Below, in pieces: positions 17,739-21,974 of a stretch of 21,974 bases of DNA. Within the stretch, counting starts at the first letter, position 1; each line of letters starts with the position of its first letter. This DNA comes from JBDTCO01 sp039923495 (GTDB taxonomy: Bacteria; Myxococcota_A; Polyangia; Palsa-1104). Location: the NCBI GenBank assembly GCA_039923495.1, contig JBDTCO010000248.1:1-21974 (forward strand). Direction: 5' to 3'. The translations under genes were made by a program, and so were the position numbers. Under the pieces are notes generated by a model that did not search any database, was not told the DNA's origin, and saw only the letters and a list, made by a program, of their open reading frames with translations.

Positions 17739-19336
17739 TGCGTGCGCTGCTAATCGGAGTCGTTGCGCTCGCTGCGTGCAGTCCGTCCAAGTCGACGTCC
17801 ACGAACGCGTGCCGGCCGCCCGCATGCATGCCGACGACCTCGACGTATGCCGTCGAGGTCGTCGGTATCGGTGACGAGGCGCCGCCCGCCACAGAGTTCA
17901 CCGCCGTCGCGCTCGACTCGTCGACGGGCAACCTCACGCTCGACCTCCCGATCGCGGCGCAGGTGAGCGGGCACGTCTCTGCGAGCACGCTTGCCGTGCC
18001 CGGCACGGTCGTGTTCTCGCGTCCGTCGCGCGTCCCTGGCCGCTCGGACGTGTCGTATCAGGCGAGTGTCGATGGCACGGGGGCCTACTCGCTGGATGTG
18101 CCGCCCAACCTCGACGGAGAGACCTACACGGTGCGCTTCCGCCCGACCGATACGACGAGCTACGTGCCGTACTCGTCGAGCGTATCGATCACCGCGGATG
18201 CGACGGTCAACGTCGCGCTGCCGACGGGCGCGGAGCTGCTCACGCTGCACGGCACGCTCACCGATGCGGTGAAGGTCGCCGTCACGGGCGCGCGCGTGGT
18301 GCTGCGCGACGGGGTCACACAAACCGACCTGTCGAGCACGTCGGTCACCGACGACCAGGGGCAGTTCAACATCAGCATTCCCGCGACGGCGACGAACGCC
18401 AACGGCTCGCTGCTGCTGCTCATCCAGCGGGGCGATGCGACGTCGGGCCTCGTGACGGTGAGCATCCAGCTTGCGGCCTCGCAGCTCGGCAACGCGATCA
18501 CGCAGGCCGAGTACATGCAGCTCGCGCTGCCCGCGCTGCCGGCGGCGTCGCACCTCACGTTCACGGTGCTGGGCGCCGGCTCGAGCGGGACCAACAAGCC
18601 CGTCGCGGGCGCGAGCGTACAGCTCGTCACGACGCTCCAGTCGGTCGACGGCCGCAGCAGCCAGGGCGTCATGCACGAGGTCGACGGACAGACGGCGGCC
18701 GACGGCACCCTCGGCGCGGACCTCTACTCCAACGCGCAGCAGTCGCGCGTGTACACCGTCACCGTCGTGCCGCCCGCGGACTCCGACTTCCAGAGCACCA
18801 CGCAGACGGTCGTCGTCTCGACGGCGAGCGGCTACACGCAGGCGATCATGCTGGGGCTGCGGCCGCTCGTGACCGGTCGCATCGTCGGCCCGGACAGGGT
18901 GCCGCTCAAGGGCGCGCTGCTGTCCCCGAGCGCGTCGTTCGTGATCAGCGGCAGCACCACGAACGTTGCAACGCCGGGGTCCGCCACCACCGACGGCACG
19001 GGTCGCTTCGCGCTGCACGTCGACGCCGCCGAGTACGACCTCGGCCTCAGCCCGCCCGCGAGCGCCTCGCTGCCACGCACGTGGGTCTCGCGCCAGAGCA
19101 TCACCGGCGACGTCGACCTCGGCGACCTCGCGCTACCCTACCCCGTGACGTTCGACGCGGTCGTGCGCGGCGGCGACCATCTGCCCGTCATGGCCACGGT
19201 GCGCGTGTACCTCGTGCCGGCCGCCGACCCGACCTGCGACGCCGCCACGTCCAGCTGCACACCGACGCCGCTGCTACAGGCGGAAGGCGCGACAGGCAAG
19301 GACGGCAAGGCATCCTTGCTGCTGCCTGCTGACTAG
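17735..19336 (+). CDS. Lipoprotein with carboxypeptidase-regulatory-like repeats, probably 3'-truncated
   Basis: This encodes 533 residues. MMRALLIGVVALAAC has a good lipobox (LAAC, Cys15). The mature part is a series of beta-sandwich modules with the carboxypeptidase-regulatory-like pattern (G.V......P..GA.V.L......TD..G.F.l.lp...Y.l). Examples lie near residues 170-215 (GTLTDAVKVAVTGARVVLRD), 270-345, 365-425 (VTGRIVGPDRVPLKGALLSP) and 455 to the end. The last module stops at GKDGKASLLLPAD, in the middle of its expected fold with the final strands missing, followed by TAG and a non-coding stretch. It is probably surface or periplasm exposed and may bind carbohydrate or act as a scaffold; the function is not known. 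The start overlaps the preceding stop. It carries a strong inverted repeat at 17831-17865. Confidence 0.85.
   Translation: MMRALLIGVVALAACSPSKSTSTNACRPPACMPTTSTYAVEVVGIGDEAPPATEFTAVALDSSTGNLTLDLPIAAQVSGHVSASTLAVPGTVVFSRPSRVPGRSDVSYQASVDGTGAYSLDVPPNLDGETYTVRFRPTDTTSYVPYSSSVSITADATVNVALPTGAELLTLHGTLTDAVKVAVTGARVVLRDGVTQTDLSSTSVTDDQGQFNISIPATATNANGSLLLLIQRGDATSGLVTVSIQLAASQLGNAITQAEYMQLALPALPAASHLTFTVLGAGSSGTNKPVAGASVQLVTTLQSVDGRSSQGVMHEVDGQTAADGTLGADLYSNAQQSRVYTVTVVPPADSDFQSTTQTVVVSTASGYTQAIMLGLRPLVTGRIVGPDRVPLKGALLSPSASFVISGSTTNVATPGSATTDGTGRFALHVDAAEYDLGLSPPASASLPRTWVSRQSITGDVDLGDLALPYPVTFDAVVRGGDHLPVMATVRVYLVPAADPTCDAATSSCTPTPLLQAEGATGKDGKASLLLPAD
17831..17865 (+). repeat. Perfect 14-bp inverted repeat within the lipoprotein gene
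   Basis: CCGACGACCTCGAC and GTCGAGGTCGTCGG are separated by 7 bases (GTATGCC). Pairing can extend three more steps outward with one G-U, for a 17-bp stem. It lies about 100 nt into the coding sequence and encodes PTTST...VEVVG. Confidence 0.9.
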
Positions 19337-19470
19337 CTCGCCTTCCGGAACACGAAAGTGGTCGCCGCTTCGCGGCCCTTTCCTGAAAGAACGTCGCGAT
19401 GCGACCTCCATCGTTTCCTGTTGGCTGTGGCTCTTCGAGGTCTCACCAGCGACGTCGCTATACCTCTGAT
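19337..19470 (+). other. Non-coding stretch after the truncated lipoprotein gene
   Basis: No credible gene lies between 19337 and 19771. This first part has lower GC than its neighbours and no recognisable remnant of the missing repeat module. A two-part hairpin at 19354-19382 (GAAAG / CTTTC outside, GCCGC-TTC-GCGGC inside) may terminate the lipoprotein transcript, although no T-run follows. Confidence 0.5.
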
Positions 19471-19499
19471 TTGACACACAGGGCCGCACCGACTAGGGT
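19471..19499 (+). promoter_or_regulatory. Sigma70 promoter of the DEAD-box helicase gene
   Basis: A perfect -35 box TTGACA is followed by an ideal 17-bp spacer and TAGGGT, which keeps the essential TA...T of the -10 box. The predicted start near 19506 gives a 5' leader of about 265 nt. Confidence 0.6.
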
Positions 19500-19505
19500 C
19501 CTTCT

Positions 19506-19771
19506 CGTCGCTAGTGTCCGTCTCCGCCCTTCGATCCTGTGCCGCCCTGCTCCGTCGCCAGCCCTGCTGGCCCATCGGAAGCGTTTCCGGCGCGTCGGTC
19601 GACGGTAAGGGGTCGGACACCGCAGAGAGTGTGCTTCCACGATGGAAGCCCTCTCCATAGCGCCAGGAGCCCCCGGTTTGCGCCTCGTCTCGCGCTCGAG
19701 ACGAGCCCTCAGCCTGCATGAGCAGGCAATGCGTCACCGAAGCGACAGTGCTCCTGGCAAGGAGATCCAAG
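19506..19771 (+). promoter_or_regulatory. Structured 5' leader of the helicase mRNA with Shine-Dalgarno-sequestering hairpin
   Basis: Five short perfect hairpins lie in line: CGGAA/TTCCG (19576-19589), GCTTCCA/TGGAAGC with a 3-nt loop (19633-19649), CTCGTCTCG/CGAGACGAG with a 4-nt loop (19684-19705), GCCTGC/GCAGGC (19712-19727) and CTCCT/AGGAG (19751-19764). The last includes most of the AAGGAG ribosome site of the helicase gene, 7 nt before its ATG. This layout resembles leaders of cold-shock mRNAs that control translation; that role is inference. Confidence 0.5.
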
Positions 19772-21961
<2,190 letters not shown>

Positions 21962-21974
21962 CACTTCGCTGAAT

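Overview
This is a high-GC window with strong third-position G/C bias, densely packed with genes. The gene families point to a predatory or social deltaproteobacterium, most likely a member of the Myxococcota. Evidence for this includes a eukaryote-like Ser/Thr kinase followed by an FHA-GAF-sigma54 activator, an AgmX/PglI-type C-terminal domain, a calpain-like protease, and lipoproteins with carboxypeptidase-regulatory-like repeats. The assignment is inference from gene content; no rRNA or tRNA is present to confirm it. No insertion sequence, CRISPR array, phage module or integrase was seen.

Layout. (1) 3-1185: the 3' part of an unknown gene with an anti-sigma-like helical segment, then a small exported ComEA-like protein with a degenerate helix-hairpin-helix. 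(2) 1295-3500, minus strand: groES-groEL with a sigma70-like promoter, a CIRCE operator (so probably HrcA control) and a UUCG-tetraloop terminator. (3) 3624-6042, plus strand: two translationally overlapping genes of unknown function, then a calpain-family (C2) cysteine protease with an intact Cys-His-Asn triad. (4) 10449-6046, minus strand: a probable operon of an exported TPR/AgmX-like protein, a deoxynucleoside kinase, panB, panC and a DUF502 membrane protein. (5) 10507-12345, plus strand: a stand-alone PduL-like barrel lacking the N-terminal zinc-ligand histidines, a tiny membrane protein and a UbiB/ABC1-family atypical kinase. (6) 12462-17095: a membrane-anchored Ser/Thr kinase with a PEGA-like C-terminus, an exported TPR/membrane protein and an FHA-GAF-AAA+ sigma54 activator. 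(7) 17220-19336: two overlapping lipoprotein genes; the second ends inside a repeat domain and contains a perfect 14-bp inverted repeat. (8) 19337-21961: a 435-nt non-coding stretch with a good sigma70 promoter and a hairpin-rich leader, feeding a DEAD-box RNA helicase with a DbpA-like RNA-binding domain.

Functional picture. Groups 2 and 8 are RNA/protein-quality genes with visible stress-type regulatory sequence: CIRCE for heat shock, and a structured leader before the helicase that resembles cold-shock leaders. Group 4 joins pantothenate (CoA) synthesis and nucleotide salvage. Group 6 looks like one signalling module, in which the kinase may phosphorylate a target read by the FHA-containing sigma54 activator. 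The least explained parts are the unknown gene pair plus calpain (3624-6042), the PduL-like/membrane/UbiB cluster (10507-12345), and the kinase module with an atypical FHA pocket. None of these can be called a new system from sequence alone, but each is testable.
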